A stretch of 64,000 bases of DNA from JBKBIP01 sp046297495 (lineage in GTDB: Bacteria; Planctomycetota; Planctomycetia; Gemmatales; Gemmataceae). Position numbers and translations under genes: made by a program. The notes beneath the pieces are model-generated. The model saw nothing but the letters and a program-made list of their open reading frames with translations, ran no database searches and had not been told where the DNA came from. Positions 57,601 through 64,000 of the stretch are shown here, one piece after another (position 1 is the first letter of the stretch; the number at the start of each line of letters is the position of its first letter). The stretch is taken from contig JBKBIP010000001.1 in assembly GCA_046297495.1 (NCBI GenBank), positions 186,001 through 250,000 on the forward strand, in the 5' to 3' direction.

Positions 57601-58041
57601 CGTGTCGCCGACCTGATTGGCGTCGAAGGCGGCGACGATATTCGGATGGGACAGACGAGCGGCCGCCTGAATTTCCCGACGGAAGCGCTTGACGGCCAAT
57701 TCGTTGGCCACGTGCGCCTTGCGAATGACTTTCAAGGCCACGATCCGGCCCATGTGGACATGGTGGGCCTTGAAGACTTGCCCCATCCCCCCTTCACCCA
57801 GCCGTTCCAGCAGGATGTAGGAGCCAAGTACCAATCCCTGGCCATTGCCCTGAAAAATCTGGTTGATCTGATACGCTGTCATCCAGCCCAGTTGCAGCAC
57901 CTGCCGGGCCAGCTGGCGTGGGTCGGAGAAACGCCCTTGCAGCTTGGCCAATTCCTCAAGTTGGTCCACGTCCAGCAACTGGTTATCGCGCACCACTTGC
58001 ACGAAACGCGCTATGTTATCAATCGTGCCGGTGCTAGACAT
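54661..58041 (-). CDS. Hanks-type Ser/Thr protein kinase with C-terminal WD40 sensor domain
   Basis: A 1,126-residue membrane kinase. Residues 1-70 are a helical leader. The kinase domain (~75-345) has GEGGMG at 82-87, VALK with K104, HRDIKPGN at 196-203, and DMG at 221-223 in place of DFG, then YMAPEQ. A Pro/Ala-rich linker leads to one membrane helix at about 411-436. The remaining ~680 residues are WD40-type repeats (DQVIRLWDAQTL, DQLIHTWNTLTK and others), which should lie outside the cytoplasmic membrane. The layout suggests that the propeller senses a ligand or partner and controls the kinase. The catalytic residues are complete, so it should be active. No matching phosphatase or regulator is next to it. 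Confidence 0.93.
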   Translation of the reverse strand: MSSTGTIDNIARFVQVVRDNQLLDVDQLEELAKLQGRFSDPRQLARQVLQLGWMTAYQINQIFQGNGQGLVLGSYILLERLGEGGMGQVFKAHHVHMGRIVALKVIRKAHVANELAVKRFRREIQAAARLSHPNIVAAFDANQVGDTHFFVMEYVDGIDLGKLIRESGPLPVPQACDIIRQAALGLQHAFEKGLVHRDIKPGNLLIAKPTSDGQAVVKILDMGVARLVETNLDDTATHLTQDGKVVGTPDYMAPEQARNSSTIDIRADLYSLGCTLFFTLTGKVVFSGGTAMEKLLRHQTDPPPAIETLRSDLPPALGLILRRLLAKKPEQRYQTPAELAAALEPFCGQVPMAVVVPNVAEAAPLAVFADLETAVVSVETTPQARPPAPSQPTASPVSARARYQAQKRRQVWLTGGALLALCVVASVAWLAISLTQNEPPPNPTPPVQQRDLPFLDRFGSAQIPASERVARQPRELVAVLGEHRGRNWQPIRTLGYTADGQNIVTVGTDQVIRLWDAQTLHERRVIGEPLLGKAYFHGAISPDGKYVAQAWSDDGVVGYFAGRLRVWDTSTGRERLPLRELTPSIRSLAFSPNSRSLLTIDGRSLGNYYDLETGNPPRRWFSDLPGRSTGSLAFSPDDKLVAMICWQLENLESRTVIHLWDTAEKKYLEPIPLGSRIYAARALTFDSQGQQLAAVSQLGQESIIRVWNPYTGKELYSFDENASVQDLKFTPDGQGLIAASADRGLRWWQLDGGPLSRPVFLRGEHAPLQTLAFSPDGRTVAAGGNDQLIHTWNTLTKKPLNDFQGTIGPIDDLVVTPDHQTVAAISPESNGTKIVKGCRIWNLSPTNSTSHSFRDSQGEITSLALAADKQWLLIGGRFDQVASRGFVQLRDLSGKGRSPLTVASDLSEVRRVAISADGRNMAALTTTGTIKIWNEKRKEIASFTHTPYFNMVDFLAFTPDGNTLAYIVHEIGDDSRLNGVLYWWDVRKEKERTQRLDGSGRIERTMLSPDGNTLVTMSNHGRGGQQSLTIRLWNTATGAPLATLEDDLPHGMNAFAFSPNSQLLAGATTTGQLYIWSLQTNKRQSTMPLPGPAHSLAFASDNRHLFTGNGNGTIYLIRLLSHYLAN

Positions 58042-58361
58042 AATGTCAACCTATGGCTTGGTGCGACTCCGTGGAAACTTTCCGGGAACATGACGGGCGT
58101 ATGAACCTATCCTAACCGATGTCGAAGCTCAATCCAGTGAAAATTCGTATTGAAAAGATGATTATCCGAAGATGCTCCAACTGGTTCGTGAACCGGAAAA
58201 TCAGAAGGACTATTCCCAACAATCCGCCGCGCGATTAGACTGTGCGTTTGTCCCCCCCATGACGTGATGGGAATGGACCTCCACGGTGCGAAACCGTCTG
58301 TCAGCGTTGGAACCGCTTGCGTTCGTGATCACTCCCCGATGATTTTCAAGGAACTGACCTC
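58042..58361. other. Divergent intergenic region between kinase (-) and beta-helix (+) genes
   Basis: A 320-base gap without a supported gene or RNA. It should hold both promoters. No strong hairpin or repeat was seen. Confidence 0.5.
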
Positions 58362-60350
58362 ATGCAATCATTCCTACCATACCGTTGGCCGCTAAGTTTC
58401 ATCGTGTGTTGGGCTAGCTGGACCGTATTCCCGCTCATGGCTCAGGACAAGCCTTTATCGCATCCCCCGTTGCGGGCCGCGCCGGCGCCCAGTCAGCGAC
58501 CGCTCGCCGAAGGACCGAGAGTCTTCGTCGATGCCCAGAAGGGGGACGATACCAGCGACGGCAGCCAGGACAAACCCTGGCGGACCCTGAAACACGCCCT
58601 GGAGCAAGCCGAGCCAGGCGCCACCATTCACCTGCGTGGCGGCACCTACTACGAGCAAGTCCGCATCAGCCGGCAAGCACGAGCCGACGCTCCGTTGACC
58701 ATTCGCTCATATCCGGGGGAGCAGGCCATTCTTGACGGCGGCTTCCGCGAGTTCTTCGAGGAACCCGCCACGGCCTGGCATCCCATCCAGGGCAGCCACG
58801 GTGAGTATCGGTCCGCGCGCGCCTATCCAAACCTACGCACGGTGCTGGGATTGTTCGGCGATTCGATGATCGGTTTGAACACTTACTATCATGCCCAAGA
58901 TATGCGGGCGACCAACGAGCTTTGGGACCTGCAAGACGAAGCCAATCCCAAAACCAGCGACGTCAAGCCGGTCTGGTGTGGTCCCGGCTTGTGGTACAAC
59001 CCGTGCGATGGCCGGATTCACATTCGCTTGGCCCACACACATCTACCGGCTAGCCCCAATTATCGGGGGGAAACCGATCCGCGCCGCATTCCCCTGGTCA
59101 TCGCCCCGTTTCACGCCTGTCCGCTGACATTTGATGGGGCTAGTCATATCCAGATTCAAGACTTGGTCATTCGCGGCGGCGGCTATGACACCATCATTTG
59201 CCGTCAAGCCAGCAACATCGTATTCGATAATGTCACCATCTGGTGCGGCACCTACGGCATGCGCTTGATCGGCACGCGCCAGTTCAAGCTGTTGCATTCG
59301 GGACTGTACGGCAGCGTGCCGCCGTGGACGTTTCGCGGCGACACCAGCCTGCGCAGCTATCCGGGCCGGCCCTTCCGGGACATCACGCGCCTGGGAACGC
59401 ACGCTTTGTTGGTTGGCGACGCGGGGCGGGAGTTCTCCGTGTACTATTTGCCGCGCAACGATGATTGGGAGATCGCCTACTGCGAATTTTGCGACGCTCA
59501 CGACGGCCCCTACCTGGGGGGCGTGAATCTGCGGTTCCATCATAACTGGGTCCACACGTTGCAGGACGACGGCATTTATTTAAGCCCCATGTATGAGCCG
59601 TCCAGTTATTTGAAAACAGAGATTCACGTATATCAAAATCTATTCAGCGGCTGTTTGACGACCTTGGCGTTTGGTGGATCGGAAGAGACCAAGGATGTCA
59701 TCTATATCTACCGCAACATCTTCGACCTCCGCGCCCCGATTCCGACAAGCCGGCCATCGTCGCGTAATCCGCAAGGCGGATATTCGAGCGGCAAGATCAT
59801 CGGCGATCACGGCTCCCCCCCTTGGCCGACCATGTACATCTATCATAATACAGTCATCGCCAGCGCCGCGCGCTTTGGGGACATGTCGCTGTTGGGATCG
59901 GCAACCTCTGAACGTCCTCGACGGTTGTTCAACAACATCATCGTTCACTTGGACCGGCTGCCGGCCCTGCGCGTGCCCAGCGTGGAAGCCGCCCATTTCG
60001 ACGGCAACTTGTACGGGGCGCCGAACGTGGACGAGAAACAAGCCGCCGCTTTTTTCCAGCGCTTCCGCGCCACGCCAGCCTACGCCGAGAGCAAGAAGGT
60101 CTATCCCCCTGGCTGCACCACGCATTCGCGGGTGGCCGACCCACGTTTCTCCCAGCTGACCGCCGATGCCACCGTCAAGAATGACTATCGCTTGACCAAG
60201 AACAGCCCCGCCGTGAACGCGGGAGTCCCCCTGCCCGCCGACTGGCCCGACCCATTGCGCGACCAGGACCAGGGACAGCCGGACATCGGCGCCCTCCCCT
60301 TGGGAGCGGCGCTGTTTCCCGTCGGCCGCGCGGCGGGGACGCGGGAATGA
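58362..60350 (+). CDS. Secreted right-handed parallel beta-helix protein (pectate-lyase-like fold)
   Basis: A 662-residue exported protein with a signal peptide (YRWPLSFIVCWASWTVFPLMA). The mature start VFVDAQKGDDTSDGSQDKPW followed by TLKHALEQAEPGATIHLRGG is the DUF1565-type entry to a right-handed beta-helix, as found in polysaccharide lyases and glycosidases. Short strands with Ile/Asn ladders follow (ASNIVFDNVTIWCGTYGMRL, NLRFHHNWVHTLQDDGIYL). C-terminal DPRFSQLTADATVKNDYRL and NSPAVNAG are common at the end of this family. The substrate is likely a uronic-acid-containing polysaccharide (inference, supported by nearby sugar-acid genes). AAGGA precedes the ATG. The LysR gene follows after 34 bases. 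Confidence 0.82.
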   Translation: MQSFLPYRWPLSFIVCWASWTVFPLMAQDKPLSHPPLRAAPAPSQRPLAEGPRVFVDAQKGDDTSDGSQDKPWRTLKHALEQAEPGATIHLRGGTYYEQVRISRQARADAPLTIRSYPGEQAILDGGFREFFEEPATAWHPIQGSHGEYRSARAYPNLRTVLGLFGDSMIGLNTYYHAQDMRATNELWDLQDEANPKTSDVKPVWCGPGLWYNPCDGRIHIRLAHTHLPASPNYRGETDPRRIPLVIAPFHACPLTFDGASHIQIQDLVIRGGGYDTIICRQASNIVFDNVTIWCGTYGMRLIGTRQFKLLHSGLYGSVPPWTFRGDTSLRSYPGRPFRDITRLGTHALLVGDAGREFSVYYLPRNDDWEIAYCEFCDAHDGPYLGGVNLRFHHNWVHTLQDDGIYLSPMYEPSSYLKTEIHVYQNLFSGCLTTLAFGGSEETKDVIYIYRNIFDLRAPIPTSRPSSRNPQGGYSSGKIIGDHGSPPWPTMYIYHNTVIASAARFGDMSLLGSATSERPRRLFNNIIVHLDRLPALRVPSVEAAHFDGNLYGAPNVDEKQAAAFFQRFRATPAYAESKKVYPPGCTTHSRVADPRFSQLTADATVKNDYRLTKNSPAVNAGVPLPADWPDPLRDQDQGQPDIGALPLGAALFPVGRAAGTRE

Positions 60351-60384
60351 CCACCAGAAGTCAAGGGAAAGTGAGGACATCCGC

Positions 60385-61308
60385 ATGAGTCGCAGTCAAC
60401 GCTACAAGGACATTCAACTGGCCCAGTTGCGCGGCTTCACGTTGGCGGCGACGGAAGGGAATTTCACCACGGCGGCCAAGGCGCTGGGGACGTCGGTCCC
60501 CACCGTCTGGCAGCAAGTGCGGGCGCTGGAGCACAAGCTCGGCGCGACGTTGATCTGGCGGCGCGGTCGGCTGTTGGAATTGACACCGGAAGGCCGATTG
60601 TTGCTGGAGCTGATCCAGCCGCATGTCAACGCCCTGGATTCGCTGGAACGGCTGTTCGAGACGAGACGCGCCGAGCTGCCGCAACAGCTCAACGTCGCCG
60701 CCACCTATTATCTCTTCGCCGACCATCTGCCGGCCTGCTTTCAAGAATTCACCGCCCAGCATCCGACCGTGCGCCTCAATCTGCGCGCTTCCATCTGGCC
60801 TGACGTGGTGCGCGCCGTGGAACGGGGCGAGGTCGATCTGGGTCTGGTTTCCTACGCTCCCGAAGCGCCGCGCAGCCCGCACTTGTCCTATGAGCCAATC
60901 TTTCCTCTATATTTCACGCTGTTCACGTCGAATCGGCATCCGCTGGCCCGTAAGAAGCGCGTCACCCCCGCCGATCTGGTGCAGTATCCGATCATCTCCT
61001 CCACCAAAGCGACATTTGGCCATCAAACCCTAGAGCGGATTCTGCGCAAGCACGATCTGTTTGAGCGCATCCACGTCATTATGGAAAGTCCCAGCACCGA
61101 CCTATTGCGGAAGTACGTCGCGCTGGATTTGGGGATCGCCCTTGCCTATGTCAGCGAGCGCAATCCCCCCTTTCCCGGCCTGACTTGGCGCATCTTCGAT
61201 CCCACCCTGGAGCCGGTGCTTGTGTACTTGATCCATCGCAAAGGAGCGCACCTATCCAGCCCGGTGCTGGCATTTCGAGAGGTGGTGCGAAGTTTGTTGG
61301 GGAAGTGA
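60385..61308 (+). CDS. LysR-family transcriptional regulator
   Basis: A 307-residue DNA-binding regulator. The winged helix-turn-helix lies at residues ~10-70 (LAQLRGFTLAATEGNFTTAAKAL, with SVPTVWQQVRALEHKLG as recognition helix). The effector-binding domain runs from about 95 to 300 (LNVAATYYLFADHLPACF, then VDLGLVSYAPEAP). The layout is close to CysB/Cbl-like members. It follows the beta-helix gene by 34 bases on the same strand and converges with the KDG-kinase gene, so it could control the sugar-acid genes to its right or itself; the effector is unknown. GAGG precedes the ATG. The N-terminal MSRSQRYKDIQ is typical of the family. Confidence 0.9.
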   Translation: MSRSQRYKDIQLAQLRGFTLAATEGNFTTAAKALGTSVPTVWQQVRALEHKLGATLIWRRGRLLELTPEGRLLLELIQPHVNALDSLERLFETRRAELPQQLNVAATYYLFADHLPACFQEFTAQHPTVRLNLRASIWPDVVRAVERGEVDLGLVSYAPEAPRSPHLSYEPIFPLYFTLFTSNRHPLARKKRVTPADLVQYPIISSTKATFGHQTLERILRKHDLFERIHVIMESPSTDLLRKYVALDLGIALAYVSERNPPFPGLTWRIFDPTLEPVLVYLIHRKGAHLSSPVLAFREVVRSLLGK

Positions 61309-61468
61309 GACATTAACCAAGCCATTGCCATCTTATTGTTGTTCGTCACCACTGGGAACAAGTCATCGGCCAAGGCGTCGGCTGCCACCGCCACGTCATC
61401 CTCGTCGTACTCGGCACGGTAGATCCAGAAAAAAATGACCGCATCGCTCCCGACCCCTTATTCTTCCC

Positions 61469-62551
61469 TCACCGTTGAATCCGCGCCGAGCCGCCTTGAG
61501 CGAACGCTTTCACCTGCTCCAAGGTGGCCATTGTCGTGTCACCGGGGAAGGTGGTGAGCAAGGCGCCGTGTGCCCAGCCAAGTTTGAGTGCCTCTTCCGG
61601 CGTCTCCCCCGTCATCAGGCCATAGAAGAATCCGGAGGCAAACCCGTCCCCGCCGCCGACGCGGTCATGGACATCGAGATCGCAGGTCAAGGAGATATGC
61701 GTCTTGCCGCCGACCCAGGCCACCGCGCCCCAACTGTGCCGGGTCGTGGAATGGACCTCCCGCAAGGTAGTGGCCACGACTTTGATATTCGGGTGCTGTT
61801 TCACCACGTTGTCGATCATGCCAAAAAAGGCGCTGGGATCGAGCTTGGACTTGGCGGCTACCTCCGGGCCAGGGACGCCCAGTCCTTTTTGCAATTCCTC
61901 TTCGTTGCCGACCAGGACGTCCACATGTTCGACGATCCGACGGATCACTTGCTGGGCACGTTCGACGCCGCCGGAGATTTTCCAGATTTTCTCACGGTAA
62001 TTCAGATCGAAAGACACTACCGCTCCCGCTGCCTTGGCCGCCTGCATCCCCTCGATGATCACTTCGGGGGTAGTCGGGGACAGCGAGGCGAAAATGCAGC
62101 CACTATGAAACCAGCGTACCCCGTCAGCGAAGATGTCCTTCCAGGGGAAGTCCCCCGGCTTGAGCTGGGCCGCCGCCTCGTTGGCACGGTTGTAAAACAC
62201 CACCGGGGCGCGGACGCCATGCCCCCGGTCGCTATAGACCGTGGCCATGTTGGGTCCGGTGACGCCGTTATGGGCGAAATGCTTGTAGAACGGTTTGACC
62301 CCCATCGCCCGCACGCGCTCGGCAATCAGATCGCCAATCGGGTAATCGACCATCGCCGTGGCAATGCCGGTTTTCAGGCGGAAGCAATCGGACAGATTGG
62401 CGGCCACATTGAACTCGCCGCCGCTCACATGAATTTGACACTCAGACGCCTTGCGGAACGGAATGATCCCTGGATCAAGACGATGGACCAACGCGCCCAA
62501 CGCCAGAAAATCCAGCGCGCCGCTGGGGGGAATGTTGAGATTGTGGGACAT
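61469..62551 (-). CDS. PfkB-family sugar kinase, 2-keto-3-deoxygluconate kinase-like
   Basis: A 360-residue kinase of the ribokinase/PfkB family. The N-terminal sugar-binding GGEFNVAANLSD and the C-terminal ATP/catalytic signature DRVGGGDGFASGFFYG (with the catalytic Asp) are both intact. FDLNYREKIW around 205 and the overall length suggest 2-keto-3-deoxygluconate kinase, which phosphorylates KDG to KDPG in hexuronate and glucarate breakdown. GAGGAG lies 8 bases before the ATG. It is last in a minus-strand group with an SDR and a hydroxyacid dehydrogenase, a setting that supports sugar-acid catabolism. Fructokinase or another sugar kinase remains possible. Confidence 0.82.
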   Translation of the reverse strand: MSHNLNIPPSGALDFLALGALVHRLDPGIIPFRKASECQIHVSGGEFNVAANLSDCFRLKTGIATAMVDYPIGDLIAERVRAMGVKPFYKHFAHNGVTGPNMATVYSDRGHGVRAPVVFYNRANEAAAQLKPGDFPWKDIFADGVRWFHSGCIFASLSPTTPEVIIEGMQAAKAAGAVVSFDLNYREKIWKISGGVERAQQVIRRIVEHVDVLVGNEEELQKGLGVPGPEVAAKSKLDPSAFFGMIDNVVKQHPNIKVVATTLREVHSTTRHSWGAVAWVGGKTHISLTCDLDVHDRVGGGDGFASGFFYGLMTGETPEEALKLGWAHGALLTTFPGDTTMATLEQVKAFAQGGSARIQR

Positions 62552-62629
62552 ACAGGTTACTCCTCAATATGCTCAATATGCTCGCCGTTGGCTCGCACGC
62601 TAAACGTTCGTTCGTGAATCCACTCTCTC

Positions 62630-63451
62630 TCATATGGTCACCGCCGAAAATCCGCCGTCCACAGCGATGTTTTGGCCGGTGACGAACGAGGCGGCGCGTG
62701 GGGCGGCCAACCAGATGACGACGCCGGCCAGCTCGTGGGCTTCGCCGAAGCGCCGCATCGGCGTGTGGCCGATGATTTGCTGGCTGCGTTCGGTGTAGCT
62801 GCCGTCGGGGTTGAACAACATGGCTCGGTTCTGCTCGGCGGGGAAGAAGCCGGGGCTGATGGCGTTGACGCGAATCCCCTGGGTCGCCCACTCGCGGGCC
62901 AGGAATTTCGTCAGGTTGATGACCGCCGCCTTGGCCGCTGAATACGCTACCACGCGCGACAACGGCGTCATGCCGGACATGGAGGCGATGTTGATGACAC
63001 TGCCTCGCCCCGCCGCCAGCATGGTTTCGCCGAAGACCTGGCTTGGCAACAGCACGCCCCCCACCAGGTTCAAATCGAACACGTCGCGCCAGGCTTCCAA
63101 GGGGAGTTGGCAAAAATCCCCGCCGGGTTGCAACGTCGCCTCAGGTCGATTGCCACCGGCAGCGTTCACCAACACGCTGACCGTCCCCCATTGGTGGACG
63201 ATGGCATCGCGGGCGCGGGCCAGCGCGGCGCGATCCATCGCGTCTGCGGCTTGAAACAGCGCTTGACCGCCGGCTGCCTCGATGTGCCGCACGCGCTCTT
63301 GGCCGCGCTCGGCGTTGCGACCGACGATGGCCACCCGCGCCCCCGCGCTGGCCAACGCCTCCGCCATGCCGCCCCCCAGTACCCCCGTCCCGCCTACGAT
63401 GACGGCGACTTCTTGATCTAAATGGAAAAGATCAGATGACATAGGTTTCAT
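62630..63451 (-). CDS. SDR oxidoreductase, fructuronate/mannonate reductase-like
   Basis: About 273 residues from the ATG at 63451; a second ATG at 63442 is also possible, and neither has a clear ribosome site. The coenzyme site GGTGVLGGG near residue 20, NAAGGN near 90, and the catalytic Ser-Tyr-Lys set (IASMSGM, YSAAK) are present. The VGGTGVLGGGMAEAL start is close to the YjmF-type D-mannonate oxidoreductases that interconvert fructuronate and mannonate; kduD or gluconate 5-dehydrogenase are alternatives. The C-terminal FVTGQNIAVDGGFSAVTI is a standard SDR end. It lies 78 bases before the KDG-kinase gene and 67 bases after the hydroxyacid dehydrogenase, so the three are probably one operon. 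Confidence 0.78.
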   Translation of the reverse strand: MKPMSSDLFHLDQEVAVIVGGTGVLGGGMAEALASAGARVAIVGRNAERGQERVRHIEAAGGQALFQAADAMDRAALARARDAIVHQWGTVSVLVNAAGGNRPEATLQPGGDFCQLPLEAWRDVFDLNLVGGVLLPSQVFGETMLAAGRGSVINIASMSGMTPLSRVVAYSAAKAAVINLTKFLAREWATQGIRVNAISPGFFPAEQNRAMLFNPDGSYTERSQQIIGHTPMRRFGEAHELAGVVIWLAAPRAASFVTGQNIAVDGGFSAVTI

Positions 63452-63518
63452 GGTGTATAAACAAGATGTTGTGTGTGGCTTGCCTGCGGCAAGTCCGCTA
63501 AACACGGATCACGGATCA

Positions 63519-64000
63519 CTACCGCTTAATTCCTGACAGCGCTTCCAGCGCCAGCATCAGCGCTTGCGTCCCCTTGCGGCCATAACCTTGCGCTTTGAGG
63601 GCCATGTACAATTGATGGACCAAGGCCAAGCCGGGCATGGACAGGTTCATGCGTTTGGCTTCGTCCAGGGCGATCCCCATGTCCTTGATGAAGTGCTCGA
63701 CGAAAAAGCCCGGCTCGAAGTCCCCTTTCAGCAGGCGCGGCGCATAGATGTCGAGCGACTTGCTGCCAGCGGCCCCGGTGCTGACGGATTTGAGCACGGT
63801 TTCCAAGTCCAGCCCCGCTTTGTGAGCGTAGATTAGTGCCTCGCACATGCTGACCATGGTACCGGAGATCAGGATTTGATTGACCATCTTGGTGTGCTGC
63901 CCCGCGCCAGCCGGCCCCTGATGCACGATGGTTTTGCCCATGCACTCGAACAAGGGGCGGATGGCTTCCACATCCTCGGCGTCGCCACCAATCATGATGG
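63519..64000 (-). CDS. Beta-hydroxyacid dehydrogenase (3-hydroxyisobutyrate/tartronate-semialdehyde reductase family), N-terminal half outside the window
   Basis: The C-terminal ~160 residues of a beta-hydroxyacid dehydrogenase; the gene runs off the right edge. The conserved GPAGAGQHTKMVNQI segment contains the catalytic Lys of this family, followed by the helical C-terminal domain (YAHKAGLDLETVLKSVSTG, DMGIALDEAKRMNLSMP). Members reduce tartronate semialdehyde to glycerate (GarR/GlxR) or oxidise 3-hydroxyisobutyrate. The neighbouring sugar-acid genes favour the tartronate semialdehyde role, as in glucarate catabolism, but the Rossmann half needed to check coenzyme use is missing. Confidence 0.82.
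   Translation of the reverse strand, partial: IMIGGDAEDVEAIRPLFECMGKTIVHQGPAGAGQHTKMVNQILISGTMVSMCEALIYAHKAGLDLETVLKSVSTGAAGSKSLDIYAPRLLKGDFEPGFFVEHFIKDMGIALDEAKRMNLSMPGLALVHQLYMALKAQGYGRKGTQALMLALEALSGIKR

Overview
The window reads as chromosomal DNA of a planctomycete, most likely from the Gemmata/Gemmataceae side of the phylum. This placement comes from gene content, not from a marker-gene tree. The signs are two sets of the 'Pirellula/Verrucomicrobium-type' secreted dehydrogenase/cytochrome c/HEAT proteins, a Hanks-type kinase with a periplasmic WD40 propeller, a secreted stand-alone WD40 protein, an enlarged SecA (1,227 aa), a Tat-exported enolase-superfamily enzyme, and a giant surface protein with the N-terminal LExLExRLAP motif common in this phylum. 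lpxA and waaA show that the cell makes lipid A/Kdo-type LPS and so has a true outer membrane.

Layout. 1-2.7 kb: the end of a DUF885 peptidase-like gene overlapping an AI-2E family permease. 3-3.8 kb: lpxA. 4.3-25.8 kb: one 21.5-kb gene for a 7,177-residue autotransporter-type repeat protein, interrupted by a 96-base assembly gap and ending in FG-GAP-like repeats. 26-29 kb: a secreted ceramidase-like hydrolase and a Tat-exported glucarate-dehydratase-like enzyme. 29-33.5 kb (minus): a HEAT/cytochrome c protein and an SGNH/dehydrogenase protein. 34-35 kb: an SDR. 35.3-40.6 kb (minus): a secreted WD40 protein and a fused dehydrogenase/HEAT/cytochrome c protein. 40.9-43.2 kb (minus): an overlapping flotillin/NfeD pair. 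43.5-48.6 kb (minus): waaA and secA. 49-51.5 kb: amidohydrolase, a MoaD/ThiS-like small protein and glutamate decarboxylase. 51.6-53.8 kb: a BON-domain protein, a gene-poor stretch with an orphan terminator, and a four-member tRNA cluster (Gln, Asp, an odd GCG-anticodon tRNA, Cys). 53.9-58 kb: an M48 peptidase and a Ser/Thr kinase-WD40. 58.4-61.3 kb: a parallel beta-helix protein and a LysR regulator. 61.5-64 kb (minus): a KDG-kinase-like PfkB kinase, an SDR like fructuronate/mannonate reductases, and a truncated beta-hydroxyacid dehydrogenase.

How the genes fit together. Much of the coding capacity is devoted to the cell envelope and to breakdown of external organic matter: LPS synthesis, Sec export, membrane microdomains, secreted redox enzymes, a beta-helix protein and sugar-acid catabolism (glucarate dehydratase-like, KDG kinase, SDR, hydroxyacid dehydrogenase). 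The most unusual items are the modular giant protein, the non-canonical tRNAs spaced 3 nt apart, a dispersed palindrome, an orphan terminator that may mark an unannotated small RNA, and an isolated ubiquitin-fold carrier ending in GG. I found no CRISPR array, no transposase and no phage gene.
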